The translations under genes were made by a program, and so were the position numbers. Under the pieces are notes generated by a model. That model saw only the letters and a list, made by a program, of their open reading frames with translations. It was not told where the DNA came from and did not search any database. A stretch of DNA of 64,000 nt from Cryobacterium sp. MP_M3 (lineage in GTDB: Bacteria; Actinomycetota; Actinomycetes; Actinomycetales; Microbacteriaceae): positions 310,001 through 374,000 of the forward strand of contig NZ_JADOVI010000001.1 in the NCBI RefSeq assembly GCF_015752155.1, read 5' to 3'. How positions within the stretch are numbered: position 1 is the stretch's first letter; every line of letters begins with the position of its first letter. Below, one piece after another: positions 51,157 to 60,646 of the stretch.

Positions 51157-51939
51157 TTACTGTGGGGCCAGCTTCTGGGGAATCAGCCGGGCCGCCTGGG
51201 CGCCGACCGCGGGCAGGAACGCCTCGGCCCACATCCGGTAGCCCCGGTCGTTCGGGTGGAACAGGTCGCTCGCCACGTGGGTGGCGATGCTGCGCAGGCC
51301 CTGCCGTTTGGTCGTGGCGTGCAGGGGAACGACGGTGAGGTCGTGCTCGGCGGCGACAGTGCGCAGGATGTGGTTGGCCACCGCGACCTTGCGTTCGTTC
51401 CGCGGCAGATGGAAGCAGGGCAGGTCGGCCACCAGGGTGTGCGCGGGCAGCACGGCGAACAGCTCGCGGATCCCGGCCTCGAATGTGGCCGGATCCCAAA
51501 GCGCGATGTCATTCGCCCCGATGGCCACGGTCACGATGTCGGGAGAGAGCTTGACGAACCGGGGCAATTGGTCCCGCACGGCCAGCTCCACGGTCGCGCC
51601 CGACACGCTGAGATTGACCACGCGCACAGTACGGCCGGTGGCCAGCCGGATATGGTCGGCCAGCAATCCGACGTAGCTGCGGTGCGGCTCGCTCGCGCCG
51701 ATGCCCTGCGCCGCGCTGTCGCCGATAGCCACGTAGAGCAGTTCGCCCTTCACCTTGGCGTGGTTGCGCCACCACAGCGAGTGCACCGGTAGGGTCTCGT
51801 TCAGCACAGCGGCGTTCTCGGCCAGCCTGCCCCTGAAATTGCGGAAGTTCACCAGCGCGGCGGCACCGACCCCCGCCGCGGTCGCGACGGCGCCCGCCGC
51901 GGCGGCGAAGGATCGAAGGTTCTGGTTGGCAATTGTCAC
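51157..51939 (-). CDS. SGNH/GDSL-type hydrolase, membrane-anchored or exported
   Basis: 260 residues from GTG 51939. One hydrophobic N-terminal segment (about 6-28) suggests a signal anchor. SGNH blocks are visible: YVAIGDSAAQGIGAS (Ser nucleophile in GDS), VNLSVSGATV, AIGANDIALW (GxND) and SDLFHPNDRGYRMWAE (DxxH). It probably removes acyl or acetyl groups from a lipid or cell-wall sugar outside the cell. The substrate is unknown. It lies just upstream of radA on the same strand but has its own promoter. Confidence 0.88.
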   Translation of the reverse strand: MTIANQNLRSFAAAAGAVATAAGVGAAALVNFRNFRGRLAENAAVLNETLPVHSLWWRNHAKVKGELLYVAIGDSAAQGIGASEPHRSYVGLLADHIRLATGRTVRVVNLSVSGATVELAVRDQLPRFVKLSPDIVTVAIGANDIALWDPATFEAGIRELFAVLPAHTLVADLPCFHLPRNERKVAVANHILRTVAAEHDLTVVPLHATTKRQGLRSIATHVASDLFHPNDRGYRMWAEAFLPAVGAQAARLIPQKLAPQ

Positions 51940-51945
51940 CCGCCG

Positions 51946-51951
51946 AGAATA
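51946..51951 (-). promoter_or_regulatory. Leaderless-type promoter of the SGNH hydrolase gene
   Basis: On the minus strand TATTCT (51951-51946), then 6 bases, then GTG at 51939. Confidence 0.55.
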
Positions 51952-52061
51952 CCCCCGCCCGGCATGACTTTGCTGAGGCATCCGTGAGATTCCCCAACTG
52001 GCGATGGGGCTCGAGCGGATGCCGCGATGCCGACGGATTCGCATCCGGCCGCGGTCTCAAC

Positions 52062-52067
52062 TACAAT
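52062..52067 (+). promoter_or_regulatory. -10 of tRNA-Ser(CGA)
   Basis: TACAAT lies 7 bases before the mature tRNA 5' end. No clear -35 was seen. Confidence 0.6.
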
Positions 52068-52074
52068 CTCCCTC

Positions 52075-52164
52075 GGTACCGTGTCCGAGCGGCCGAAGGT
52101 GCAACTCTCGAAAAGTTGTGTGGGGGAGACTCCACCGTGGGTTCAAATCCCACCGGTACCGCCA
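52075..52164 (+). tRNA. tRNA-Ser (anticodon CGA)
   Basis: 90 nt with encoded CCA. The acceptor is GGTACCG / CGGTACC plus discriminator G. The anticodon stem CAACT/AGTTG holds the loop CTCGAAA, anticodon CGA, which reads UCG. It has a long serine-type variable arm (GTGTGGGGGAGACTCCACC) and a T-arm GTGGGTTCAAATCCCAC. A terminator follows directly. Confidence 0.97.
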
Positions 52165-52172
52165 TGTGCAAG

Positions 52173-52214
52173 CCCCCTGCATCCCTTTGTTTCATTGGGA
52201 ATCAGGGGGTTTTT
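52173..52214 (+). terminator. Rho-independent terminator after tRNA-Ser(CGA)
   Basis: CCCCCTG (52173-52179) and CAGGGGG (52203-52209) form the outer stem, with ATCCC/GGGAT extending it inside, followed by TTTTT. It is the clearest intrinsic terminator in the window. Confidence 0.9.
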
Positions 52215-52423
52215 GCTTGACGGCGGCGGCCAGTTTCACCTCCGGAAGCCAATGCTGACCGTGACCATCGGGATCTGGGGTGCTTGAGCAGGCGCATTCC
52301 TGATGCATCGACGGTCGCGGGAGCGGGGCGTCGGCTAGCGGTATCCGTCATGTGGGCCCAGAGTTGAGGCGCGATACGTGGGGCAGCTGAGCGCGCACCT
52401 TCCGAACGCGAGAGACTGGGGGA

Positions 52424-54982
52424 GTGACCTGTGCGCCGTTCGACCCGTGGAGACTCGGTCGCGGGCTCGCGTTCGCCTCGGCGATCGATGATCTGAGTGC
52501 TGCGCTCGATCGGAGCCCCACCGTCGTCGTCAGCGCGCCGCCGGGCACGGGAAAGACCACGCTTGTCCCGCCAATCCTCGCTGATCGTGTTTCGGGTCGT
52601 GTGATCGTCACTCAGCCCCGCCGGGTCGCTGCCCGTGCTGCAGCGCGACGACTCGCGCAGTTGGACGGATCCCCTCTCGGCTCCCGCGTTGGATTCACCG
52701 TCCGCGGCGAACGCCACGTGAGTCCATCTACCCTGATCGAGTTCGTTACCGCCGGCGTGCTTCTGCGTCGCCTGCTCGATGACCCTGGTCTCGATGGGAT
52801 CGGCGCGGTGATCATCGACGAAGTGCACGAACGTGCTTTGGAGACGGATCTGCTGATCGGGCTGCTCGGCGAGGTCCGCGAGCTGCGCGACGACCTCGTC
52901 CTCATCGCGATGTCCGCAACACTCGACGCCGAACGGTTCGCGACAATTCTCGGAACGGATGCGTCGCCGGCCCCGATCGTGACCCAGACGGCACCGGCAC
53001 ATCCGCTCGAGGTGCACTGGGCGCCCTCTCCCACACCTCGGCTGGGTGAACGCGGGGTGACCTGGGCCTTCCTTGACCACGTCGCGAGTACGGCGGTTGC
53101 CGCACACCGCAACCTCGTGCGCACCGATCCGGCGGCCGATGCTCTCGTATTCGCACCGGGTGCGCGTGAGGTCTCTGAGATCGCCGGACGCATCCGTGGT
53201 CTCGCCGCGGAGTTCGACGTCCGCGAACTGCACGGCCAGATCCCCGCGGCAGAGCAGGATGCGGTGATCAGTGGGCGGAGCCCCGATGGTGCTGCACGGA
53301 TCATCGTCACGACGTCACTCGCCGAATCCTCTCTGACCGTCCCCGGCGTGCGCCTGGTCGTCGACACCTGCTTGTCTCGTGCTCCGCAGCGGGATGAAGC
53401 GCGCGGGATGAGCGGTCTCGTCACCGGGCCGACGCCTAAGGCCTCCGCCATCCAGCGCTCTGGGCGCGCCACCCGGCACGGGCCGGGCGTCGTGGTCCGA
53501 TGCGTCGACGAGCGGACCTTCGCCACGGCACCGACGCACGCTGCGCCTGAGATCCAGGCGGCAGATCTCACCGACGCAGCCCTGCACCTCGCTTGCTGGG
53601 GCGCCCCCGGCGGTGTGGGCCTGCGGCTGGTAGATCCGCTTCCCTCGGGAAGCCTGGGTGAGGCCCTCGTCGTGCTGCGTGGGCTCGGCGCGATCGATGC
53701 GGATGGCCGCGCCACCGACGAAGGGCGACAGCTCGCCCGCGTCCCGACAGCTCCTCGCCTCGCCCACGCGCTGCGTGCCGGGAGTGGCCTGGTCGGCGGG
53801 CGCACAGCGGCCGAGGTTATCTCGCTGCTCAGCGGTGATCTCCGCGTTGCAGACGGAGATGCCCAGGCCACGCTTACCGCGCTGCGCACTGGACGAAGCC
53901 CGGATGCCCGCCGATGGGAGCAGGAAGTCCGGCGTCTCGAGCGCTTCGCCGGGGCGACCGACACGGCGCGAGGAGGCGCTGATCAGACTGGACTCCTCAT
54001 CGCGCTCGCGTTCCCCGAGTGGATCGCTCGTCGCGTCGATCAGTCCCCACACGGCGCAACCTTCCTTCTGGCCTCCGGCACCCGTGCGGGGATCACCGGT
54101 CCGCTCGCTAGTGCCGACTGGTTGGCGGTGGCGGACGTTACTCGTGCGGAGGGGCGAGCGGCCGCAGGAACCGGAGCAATCATCCGCTCTGCCGCCTTCA
54201 TCTCCGAGAACCAGGCGGAGAAAGTGGCACCCCATCTCTGCACAGACCGGGTCGAAGCACAGTTCGTGAATGGGCGCGTTGTCGCGCGCCGTGAACGTCG
54301 GATCGGCGCGATCATTCGCTCGTCCGTGCCGGTGCGTGTGCAGGCGGACGCCGGCGGACGGGATGCCGTCCGGCGCGCCGTCACAGAGCAAGGACTCGGA
54401 GTGTTCACCTGGTCGGATGCCGCGGATGCTCTGCGGCGTCGCCTCGCGCTGCTTCATCGCGAACTCGGATCGCCCTGGCCGCATGTTTCAGACACCGTTC
54501 TGCTCAGCACGCTCGATTCCTGGCTCGGCCCCGAGCTGTCAGACCTCGCCGCCGGCACTCCCGCCGCGCGCATCGACCTTGCCCCGGCACTCCGCCGAAT
54601 CTTGCCGTGGCCGGCCGCGGTCGACCTCGATGCTCTGGTTCCGGAGCGCCTCCAGGTGCCCAGCGGTTCGCATGTTCGTCTCAGCTACCCACCTGCCGAT
54701 GATTCCACCGCCCGTCCCATCGTGGCCGTGAAACTACAGGAATGCTTCGGGTGGGCGGAGACTCCGCGAATCATCGGAGGACGAATGCCGGTGTTGTTCC
54801 ATTTGTTGTCCCCCGCCGGGCATCCCCTTGCCGTGACCGACGACCTCGCATCATTCTGGGCAGGTCCGTACTCGCAGGTGCGCGCGCAGATGCGCGGCCG
54901 CTATCCGAAGCATCCCTGGCCAGAGGACCCTCGGTCCGCTATACCCACCCGGCACACCACGCGCCGCGCTGCCCTGGGTTAG
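52424..54982 (+). CDS. hrpB: ATP-dependent DExH helicase HrpB
   Basis: 852 residues, normal for HrpB. Motifs appear in order: SAPPGTGKTTLVPP (I), TQPRRVAARAAARRLA (Ia), EFVTAGVLLRRLL, IDEVHERALETD (II, DEVH), IAMSATLDAERF (III), VTTSLAESSLTVPGV and QRSGRATRHGPG (VI). The HrpB-specific C-terminal region has LSYPPADDSTARPIVAVKLQECFG and ends with PKHPWPEDP, the family's terminal motif. Its RNA substrate is unknown. The gene uses GAT and CGT codons far more than the genes before the tRNA, and it lies just past a tRNA gene and before a transposase-like remnant, so acquisition by transfer is possible. Confidence 0.95.
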   Translation: MTCAPFDPWRLGRGLAFASAIDDLSAALDRSPTVVVSAPPGTGKTTLVPPILADRVSGRVIVTQPRRVAARAAARRLAQLDGSPLGSRVGFTVRGERHVSPSTLIEFVTAGVLLRRLLDDPGLDGIGAVIIDEVHERALETDLLIGLLGEVRELRDDLVLIAMSATLDAERFATILGTDASPAPIVTQTAPAHPLEVHWAPSPTPRLGERGVTWAFLDHVASTAVAAHRNLVRTDPAADALVFAPGAREVSEIAGRIRGLAAEFDVRELHGQIPAAEQDAVISGRSPDGAARIIVTTSLAESSLTVPGVRLVVDTCLSRAPQRDEARGMSGLVTGPTPKASAIQRSGRATRHGPGVVVRCVDERTFATAPTHAAPEIQAADLTDAALHLACWGAPGGVGLRLVDPLPSGSLGEALVVLRGLGAIDADGRATDEGRQLARVPTAPRLAHALRAGSGLVGGRTAAEVISLLSGDLRVADGDAQATLTALRTGRSPDARRWEQEVRRLERFAGATDTARGGADQTGLLIALAFPEWIARRVDQSPHGATFLLASGTRAGITGPLASADWLAVADVTRAEGRAAAGTGAIIRSAAFISENQAEKVAPHLCTDRVEAQFVNGRVVARRERRIGAIIRSSVPVRVQADAGGRDAVRRAVTEQGLGVFTWSDAADALRRRLALLHRELGSPWPHVSDTVLLSTLDSWLGPELSDLAAGTPAARIDLAPALRRILPWPAAVDLDALVPERLQVPSGSHVRLSYPPADDSTARPIVAVKLQECFGWAETPRIIGGRMPVLFHLLSPAGHPLAVTDDLASFWAGPYSQVRAQMRGRYPKHPWPEDPRSAIPTRHTTRRAALG

Positions 54983-55314
54983 GTCAAGTCCAAATGCGTG
55001 GTGTTACGAGATTGCCGCGTGATTCTTGGATTTCTAGGCGCTGAGCGCGCCAAGTTGGGTCGTTTGTTCCTCCCTATCGGTCGGGATGAGCTGGAGTGGC
55101 CACTTTGCCTCCGGATGTTTCCGGACACGAGCAGCATGGTTGCGAGTACCTGTCGGGAGGCAAAGCCGCGGATGCGGCGGCGCGAAGAAATGTCGAGTGC
55201 CTCATGTCCGGTGTCCTTGACGTAGGCGTGGTAGCTCTCGTCGGTGTTTCGGTCGACTCGGTAGGCATCGCTCCACTCGCTCGACTGTTCTCCCGCCCGT
55301 GAACAGATACGCAA
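54979..55314 (-). pseudogene. Possible C-terminal remnant of a transposase-like gene
   Basis: A minus-strand open frame of 111 residues reads ...YRVDRNTDESYHAYVKDTG, then EALDISSRRRIRGFASRQV, then ATMLLVSGNIRR. The E/N..-VKD....AL....RRRIRG.A......L..ANIRR pattern recalls the C-terminus of a group of actinobacterial DDE-type transposases. The catalytic part is missing, and its end overlaps the last bases of hrpB. This match was recalled, not searched. Nothing else was recognised in the 54983-55413 gap. Confidence 0.4.
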
Positions 55315-55413
55315 TCATGGGTACGCTCGATGAGGCGCGTTTGCGGAACTCTTTCACGCGCCGCTCGGCGGGCAATGTCCCGTCGTGCTCAGCTCGAACG
55401 TGAAGGAAACACC

Positions 55414-55875
55414 GTGTCTGATCACGCAAGAATCAAGGGCCACACCGTGACCCGCACCGTGCACATCGAGGCCTCGCGCGCGCGCGTCTGGAAGGCACTG
55501 ACCGACCCCGAGGTGATGGTCCAGTGGTTCGGAGACGGTGTGGTGTTCGCCGCGCTCGAGCCCGGTGCTACTGGCAGCATCGACTGGGATGATTACGGCA
55601 GCTTCCCGATCGAAATCACCGAGGTGGTGCCCGACGGCTCATTCGGCTTCCGTTGGTCGGGAATCCCCGCCGAAGAGCTCGACGAGTACTCGACGCACGT
55701 GCGCTTCAGCATCGCCGATGCGGGTACCGGGACGGATGTCACGGTGGTCGAATCGGGCTTCGACACACTCCCCGGCGGCACCCGCTACCGTCGCGAACGT
55801 CTTGAGCAGAACCGAGAGGGCTGGGACGTCGAACTCGACGAGCTCGCAGTCCTGCTCGAGGGTGTCACCCAATAG
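55414..55875 (+). CDS. AHSA1/SRPBCC (START-like) domain protein
   Basis: 153 residues from GTG 55414 (GAAGGA 6 bp upstream; the open frame runs upstream without a plausible protein). TVTRTVHIEASRARVWKALTDPEVMVQWFGDG is the typical AHSA1 start, and VRFSIADAGTGTDVTVVESGFDTLP...GWDVELDELAVLLEG the end. The domain forms a hydrophobic pocket, and its ligand is unknown. Many relatives lie next to an ArsR-type regulator, which is absent here. It converges on pgi. Confidence 0.88.
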   Translation: MSDHARIKGHTVTRTVHIEASRARVWKALTDPEVMVQWFGDGVVFAALEPGATGSIDWDDYGSFPIEITEVVPDGSFGFRWSGIPAEELDEYSTHVRFSIADAGTGTDVTVVESGFDTLPGGTRYRRERLEQNREGWDVELDELAVLLEGVTQ

Positions 55876-55918
55876 TTCACGATCACGGGGCAGTCGATCG
55901 ACGAGTCGGCCACGTTGC

Positions 55919-55941
55919 CGGGCGGAGTTGGCCCGCCTTTC
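55919..55941 (+). terminator. Probable terminator after the AHSA1 gene
   Basis: CGGGC-GGAGTTG-GCCCG followed by CCTTTCT. The stem is short and the T-run broken. Confidence 0.4.
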
Positions 55942-55946
55942 TGGAG

Positions 55947-57674
55947 TCAGTTTCGCAGCTCGAGGTACTTCCGAATGAGGGCCTTCGTAGACGAGTCCTG
56001 GGATTCGAGAGTGTCCGCATCCCCATCGACTGCCGGAGCGATCTGAAGCGCGAGCTGCTTGCCCAGTTCGACACCCCACTGGTCGAACGAGTCGATGCCC
56101 CAGATGATGCCTTCGGTGAACACAATGTGCTCGTACAGGGCGATCAGCTGCCCGACGACGTTCGGGGTGAGCGCCGGCGCAAGGATAGACGTGGTGGGCC
56201 GGTTCCCGCTGAACTCGCGGGCCGGTGCGACGGACTCGTCGGTGCCTTCAGCGCGCACCTCGGCGGCCGTTTTCCCGAAGGCGAGGGCCTTGGTCTGGGC
56301 GAAGAAGTTCGCCATGAACAGCGCGTGGACGTCCTGGCCGGGCTCGACAGCGGCACCGTCACCGGTCTCGTCCTTGAGCGCATGGGCAGGATTCGCGACC
56401 GCGATGAAGTCCGCTGGTACCAGGCGCGTTCCCTGGTGGAGGAGCTGGTAGAAAGCGTGTTGACCATTCGTGCCCGGTTCACCCCAGAAGATCTCGCCGG
56501 TGTCGGTCGTGACCGGTGACCCGTCCCAACGCACGCTTTTCCCGTTGGATTCCATCGTGAGCTGTTGCAGGTAGGCCGGGAATCGGTGGAGGTACTGTGC
56601 GTACGGGAGCACAGCGTGGCTTTGGGCCTTGAGGAAGTTCGAGTACCAGACGTTGAGGAGTGCCATCAGGACGGGCACGTTCTGCTCGATGGGTGCGGTA
56701 CGCATGTGCTCGTCGAGGGCGTGGAAGCCGGCAAGGAATTCGCGCCATTTGTCGGGGCCGATGGCGATGACCACGGAAGTGCCGATGGCGGAGCAGATCG
56801 AGAAACGACCGCCGACCCAATCCCAGAATCCGAAGGCGTTTTCGGGATCGATGCCGAACGCCGCGACCTTGTCCAGCGCGGTGGAGACGGCCACGAAGTG
56901 CCTGGCGACGGCCGCAGCGCGGGCGGCGTCGGTATCAAGGATGGCGCTTGAGCTGAGCAGCCGGTTCCAGAGCCACTCTCGTGCCAAACGGGCGTTCGTG
57001 AGCGTCTCGAGGGTTCCGAACGTTTTCGATGCAACGATGAAGAGGGTGGTCTCAGGGTCCAGGTCTGCCGTCTTTTCGTAGACGTCGACCGGGTCGATGT
57101 TCGAGACGAAGCGGCACTCGAGGCCCGCTTGAACATACGGTTTCAGCGCTTCGTAAACCATCACGGGACCAAGGTCGGAACCGCCGATCCCGATGTTGAC
57201 GACCGTCGTGATTCGCTTGCCGGTGACACCGGTCCAGATGCCGGTCCTCACCTTTTCGGCGAAGGCGTAGACCTTGTCGAGGGTGGCGTGAACGTCGGCG
57301 TCAACGTCCTGACCGTCGACCACGAAGCCTTTCGGCGGCACGAGCGTTGCGCCGTCCTTCGGTCGGCGCAGCGCAGTGTGGAGAACCGCGCGGTCTTCGG
57401 TCACGTTGATGTGTTCGCCGGCGATCATGGCCTGGTACCGGCCGGAGACTCCGATCTCCTTCGCGAGCTGCACGAGGTTGTCCAGGATCTCGTCGGTCAG
57501 GAGATTCTTCGACAGGTCGACCGTGAGGTCGGCTGCGTTAAAGGTGAATCGATCGGCTCGTCCGGGGTCGGCGTCGAACCAACCGCGGAGATCGGGAGAA
57601 AAGCCCTGGGCAAGGCCGGCGAGCTGACTCCAGGCTTCGGTGGACGTGGGATCGACGGGGGCGGATTCGGTCAT
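55947..57674 (-). CDS. pgi: Glucose-6-phosphate isomerase
   Basis: 575 residues from ATG 57674, with AGGAG 6 bp upstream; the open frame extends beyond it but the extension is not protein-like. [81 protein letters not shown] and [14 protein letters not shown] are family signatures that include the catalytic Glu, His and Lys. It interconverts glucose 6-P and fructose 6-P, linking glycolysis, the pentose phosphate route and the phosphoketolase path encoded at 15542. It is monocistronic here. Confidence 0.97.
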   Translation of the reverse strand: MTESAPVDPTSTEAWSQLAGLAQGFSPDLRGWFDADPGRADRFTFNAADLTVDLSKNLLTDEILDNLVQLAKEIGVSGRYQAMIAGEHINVTEDRAVLHTALRRPKDGATLVPPKGFVVDGQDVDADVHATLDKVYAFAEKVRTGIWTGVTGKRITTVVNIGIGGSDLGPVMVYEALKPYVQAGLECRFVSNIDPVDVYEKTADLDPETTLFIVASKTFGTLETLTNARLAREWLWNRLLSSSAILDTDAARAAAVARHFVAVSTALDKVAAFGIDPENAFGFWDWVGGRFSICSAIGTSVVIAIGPDKWREFLAGFHALDEHMRTAPIEQNVPVLMALLNVWYSNFLKAQSHAVLPYAQYLHRFPAYLQQLTMESNGKSVRWDGSPVTTDTGEIFWGEPGTNGQHAFYQLLHQGTRLVPADFIAVANPAHALKDETGDGAAVEPGQDVHALFMANFFAQTKALAFGKTAAEVRAEGTDESVAPAREFSGNRPTTSILAPALTPNVVGQLIALYEHIVFTEGIIWGIDSFDQWGVELGKQLALQIAPAVDGDADTLESQDSSTKALIRKYLELRN

Positions 57675-57873
57675 GGGATTCTCCTGGACACCGGAACAAC
57701 AGATTGCCCGCAACTCCCGCAGCGCAGCGAGGCGGACCGGTTCAAGCCTATTGCCGTGCTGCCCGCACCCGCGCCGCCCGTGGGTCCGAATATCGTCGAA
57801 TACGCGCACGAGTGGAGACGAGGCGCCGAAACGGTTGGGACAGAGAAGGTGATGGGGCGGACACGGCAGCGGG

Positions 57874-58134
57874 TCAGCGCCGGGCGGCCCGGAGCTTTCC
57901 GTACACGCGCATGAGTTGGGGCACGACGAGGTAGACCGCAACAGGCACAACAACGATCGTCAGCACGAAGGCCCGGGGAACCGGGTTCCATTCGGCGGTG
58001 AAGGGCCCGAGGGCGAAGAGTCCGAGGGTGACCAGCGGGAAGATCGCGATCCAGGTGATCACGGCTCGGGCGTGAACCGACGGTGGTTTCAGTGCCGCCG
58101 TGATCGTGGGCGAGGTGGTCGTGGGAGATGACAT
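57874..58134 (-). CDS. Small two-helix membrane protein like the C-terminal part of ABM-domain proteins
   Basis: 86 residues from ATG 58134, with AGAGAGG about 9 bp upstream. Two hydrophobic helices (about 24-45 and 52-72), then [62 protein letters not shown] resembles the membrane tail found on antibiotic-biosynthesis-monooxygenase (ABM) proteins. Here it stands alone. It follows the DJ-1-like gene by 62 bp on the same strand, so the two are probably co-transcribed. The function is unknown. Confidence 0.72.
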   Translation of the reverse strand: MSSPTTTSPTITAALKPPSVHARAVITWIAIFPLVTLGLFALGPFTAEWNPVPRAFVLTIVVVPVAVYLVVPQLMRVYGKLRAARR

Positions 58135-58196
58135 TGTGGTGTACCTCTCTGCAGGTGAGTTGGTGGTGTTCCAATGCCGTTCGCGTCGCTTCGTGG

Positions 58197-59483
58197 TCAG
58201 GCGCGAGCCTTCTCGCGGCGTCGGACCCGGCGGAGGATGACCGTGGGCAGCAGTCCGACCCCGACCGCCAGCAGGAGGCTGAGAGCCAGTAACAGCGGAG
58301 TGCGAGCTTGCGCGGCCAGTGGCGCCGCATACTGCTCGATTCGTTCGATGGGGTACTCGAGCATTTTGGACACGGACTGCACGACCGACGGGCTGCTGCT
58401 TCTCGACAGCTGTGCGAAGGCCGCGTCGAAGCCCTGCGGGCGTCCTGCGCCCCCGAGTTCGCCGGCAACGACCGTGGGCATCGCGCCATCGAGAGTGGAG
58501 GTCTTCAGGACGAGGCCGTGCCCGGTCGTCACGAACCCTTTCGCCGACAGGGCAGAGGTGGTGGCCCCTTGCGAGTATCCGTAGACCTCGAAGATCGCGG
58601 CGGCATCGATCTCGTCGACCCCATCCCGCAGCTCGACTGCGACGTTCGGTCGCCCCCAGGGAAAGGCCGTGTTCAGCAGAAAGGCCGCGTCTTCGAATCC
58701 GAAGCTTCTGACGGGCATCGCGGTCGGGGCATCCAGCTTCCAGCCTGGGTAGCCGATGGATTCGCCGACCCGGGTGGCTTCCGCGTCGCCAGCCAGGTCG
58801 GCGATGACTTTGAGGGAGCCGGGGATGCCGGAGGTCACACCGCCGGTCGTGGTCACGCGGCCGTCCTGCACGTAGCGCTGCCCGGTGACCCAGGAGACCT
58901 CGGGGTTCGAGGCTTTCAGCGCGGCGATCCGGGACCAGTGGGATGTCGCGTGAAGCCCATCGAGGACCCCGGACGCGGCGAGCAGTCTGGAACCGGCGCA
59001 AATGCCGAGGATGCGAGCGCCCGCCGTGTATTGGTTGACGATGAACTCGCGCGCAGCCGCCTCCTCAGGTGCGGCCGGGCTGTTCACGGCCGGCACCACG
59101 ACCAGGTCGGGCGTGGGCGCAGCGCCCGACGCCACCTCGGCAAACGTGTGGGTCGGCATGACCGACATGCCGCCGTCGACGACCGCCGGGTCGGCGGACG
59201 CGGCAATCGTGTAGACAAAGAAGTCGGGCGAACTGGCAAGCACGTCAAAGGGCGCGAGAACGTCGGCAGTGTCGGATCCGGACCGGCCGAGCACGACCGC
59301 GACGACGAACTGCCCGTCACGCGCTGCCGCGCCGGGGCCGGGGCTCGGCGCCCCGAGGCTGGCCGCGGAGGCCGTCTCGTCGCCTGAATGGGAGAGCCCG
59401 GTGATGGCGATGGCGGCGAGGGTGGTGATGGTGAGCGTGGTGGCAAGAGCGATTCTGCCGATTCGGCGGGCGAGCCTTGACAT
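58197..59483 (-). CDS. Membrane-anchored DJ-1/PfpI-like protein with predicted outside domain
   Basis: 428 residues from ATG 59483 (GAGGA 8 bp upstream). An N-terminal hydrophobic segment (about 10-30) and a C-terminal one (TPLLLALSLLLAVGVGLLP, about 395-415) with a basic RRVRRREKARA tail predict a type I protein whose main domain lies outside. That domain has VAVVLGRSGSDTADVLAPFDVL, PDLVVVPAV and ILGICAGSRLLAASGVLDGLHATSHW, with the nucleophile C162 and H182 of the DJ-1/PfpI fold. An in-frame ATG at 59564, 6 bases after TACCGT, could be an alternative leaderless start. It is divergent from a GlxA-type regulator of the same fold. Confidence 0.83.
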   Translation of the reverse strand: MSRLARRIGRIALATTLTITTLAAIAITGLSHSGDETASAASLGAPSPGPGAAARDGQFVVAVVLGRSGSDTADVLAPFDVLASSPDFFVYTIAASADPAVVDGGMSVMPTHTFAEVASGAAPTPDLVVVPAVNSPAAPEEAAAREFIVNQYTAGARILGICAGSRLLAASGVLDGLHATSHWSRIAALKASNPEVSWVTGQRYVQDGRVTTTGGVTSGIPGSLKVIADLAGDAEATRVGESIGYPGWKLDAPTAMPVRSFGFEDAAFLLNTAFPWGRPNVAVELRDGVDEIDAAAIFEVYGYSQGATTSALSAKGFVTTGHGLVLKTSTLDGAMPTVVAGELGGAGRPQGFDAAFAQLSRSSSPSVVQSVSKMLEYPIERIEQYAAPLAAQARTPLLLALSLLLAVGVGLLPTVILRRVRRREKARA

Positions 59484-59637
59484 GACGATTTCCTCGGGGC
59501 GGATGCGGATGCGGAGGTGGCTGGGGTGTGGCGGATTTGCCGCGCCGTCTCGATTTGCGGGCATGACTTCACGGTAGGGTTCGCTTGTCGACCCACCTAG
59601 GACACGCTGTTGACGATTCCGGCCACGAGGGAACCCA

Positions 59638-60597
59638 GTGAACGAACCACGTATCGTGATCGTCGGGTTCCCGTCCGTGCAGATCCTCGACGTGACAGGG
59701 CCGCTGGAGGTGTTCTCCACCGCCTCGCGCTTCCTGCCGATTCCCCGGTATGCCACGCAGCTGGTGAGCACCCACGGTGGGCCGGTGCTGTCGACGAGTG
59801 GCCTGGAGTTCGCGACGGTGCCGATCGGCGATGTGGTCGGAGGCATCGACACTCTTGTGGTCGCCGGAGGCAGCGATATGGATGCTGCCGCGGGCGATCC
59901 GAGGCTGGTCGACAGCATCCGGCGGCTGGCCTTGCTCTCGCGACGGGTCACATCCGTGTGTTCGGGCGCGTTCCTGCTCGCAGCCGCGGGGCTCCTGGAC
60001 GGCCGCCGTGCGACCACCCACTGGGCCGAGTGCGACACGCTCGGGCGCGCCTACCCCCGGGTCGCCGTCGAACCCGACGCCATCTATGTGCAGGACGGCA
60101 ACGTCTGGACGTCCGCGGGCGTCACGGCCGGAATCGACCTGGCCCTGGCGCTGGTCGCCGACGACCACGGCCGCGCGGCCGCCGCGACCGTCGCGCGCCG
60201 CCTCGTCGTCTACCTCCGCCGGTCAGGCGGCCAGGCCCAGTTCTCCGCTCTGCTGGCCGCGCAATCCGCGAACGACGAGCCCATCCGTGACGTGCTGGCC
60301 TGGGTTCCCGACAATCTGACCGCCGACCTCTCGATCACTGCGATGGCGACTCGCGCCCACCTGTCCGAGCGCCAGTTCAGCCGCGTGTTCAAGTCCGAGG
60401 TAGGCATCACGCCGGCCGGGCATGTGGAAGCAGTGCGGTTGGAGGCCGCGTGCAGCCTCCTTGAGACGACCCGGCTGTCCGTTGAGGAGGTCGCGCGAGC
60501 GTGCGGATTCGGAACCCCTGAAACCATGAATCGAGCGTTCCGGCGTCGCCTCAACACCACCCCCGGCGACCATCGAGATCACTTCGGCCCCGCCTGA
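59638..60597 (+). CDS. GlxA-family transcriptional regulator (DJ-1/PfpI domain plus AraC HTH)
   Basis: 319 residues, GTG start with GAGGGA upstream. Residues 1-180 are a DJ-1/PfpI domain (IVIVGFPSVQILDVTGPLEVF, TLVVAGG, SVCSGAFLLAAAGLLDGRRATTHW with C108). Residues about 215-315 hold two AraC helix-turn-helices (MATRAHLSERQFSRVFKSEVG, VEEVARACGFGTPETMNRAFRRRL). It probably controls the divergent DJ-1-like gene through the 154-bp shared gap. The inducer is unknown; relatives respond to small metabolites such as quaternary amines. Confidence 0.9.
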   Translation: MNEPRIVIVGFPSVQILDVTGPLEVFSTASRFLPIPRYATQLVSTHGGPVLSTSGLEFATVPIGDVVGGIDTLVVAGGSDMDAAAGDPRLVDSIRRLALLSRRVTSVCSGAFLLAAAGLLDGRRATTHWAECDTLGRAYPRVAVEPDAIYVQDGNVWTSAGVTAGIDLALALVADDHGRAAAATVARRLVVYLRRSGGQAQFSALLAAQSANDEPIRDVLAWVPDNLTADLSITAMATRAHLSERQFSRVFKSEVGITPAGHVEAVRLEAACSLLETTRLSVEEVARACGFGTPETMNRAFRRRLNTTPGDHRDHFGPA

Positions 60598-60646
60598 CTT
60601 CATCCAGGTCAGCGGCATCCGGCCCGTGCAGTCTCGTGCCGGTTCC

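Noticed and set aside
52165..52423. Additional gene between tRNA-Ser(CGA) and hrpB
   Set aside because: Beyond the terminator no frame has a start signal or recognisable motif. The long minus-strand frame across it is a shadow of hrpB.
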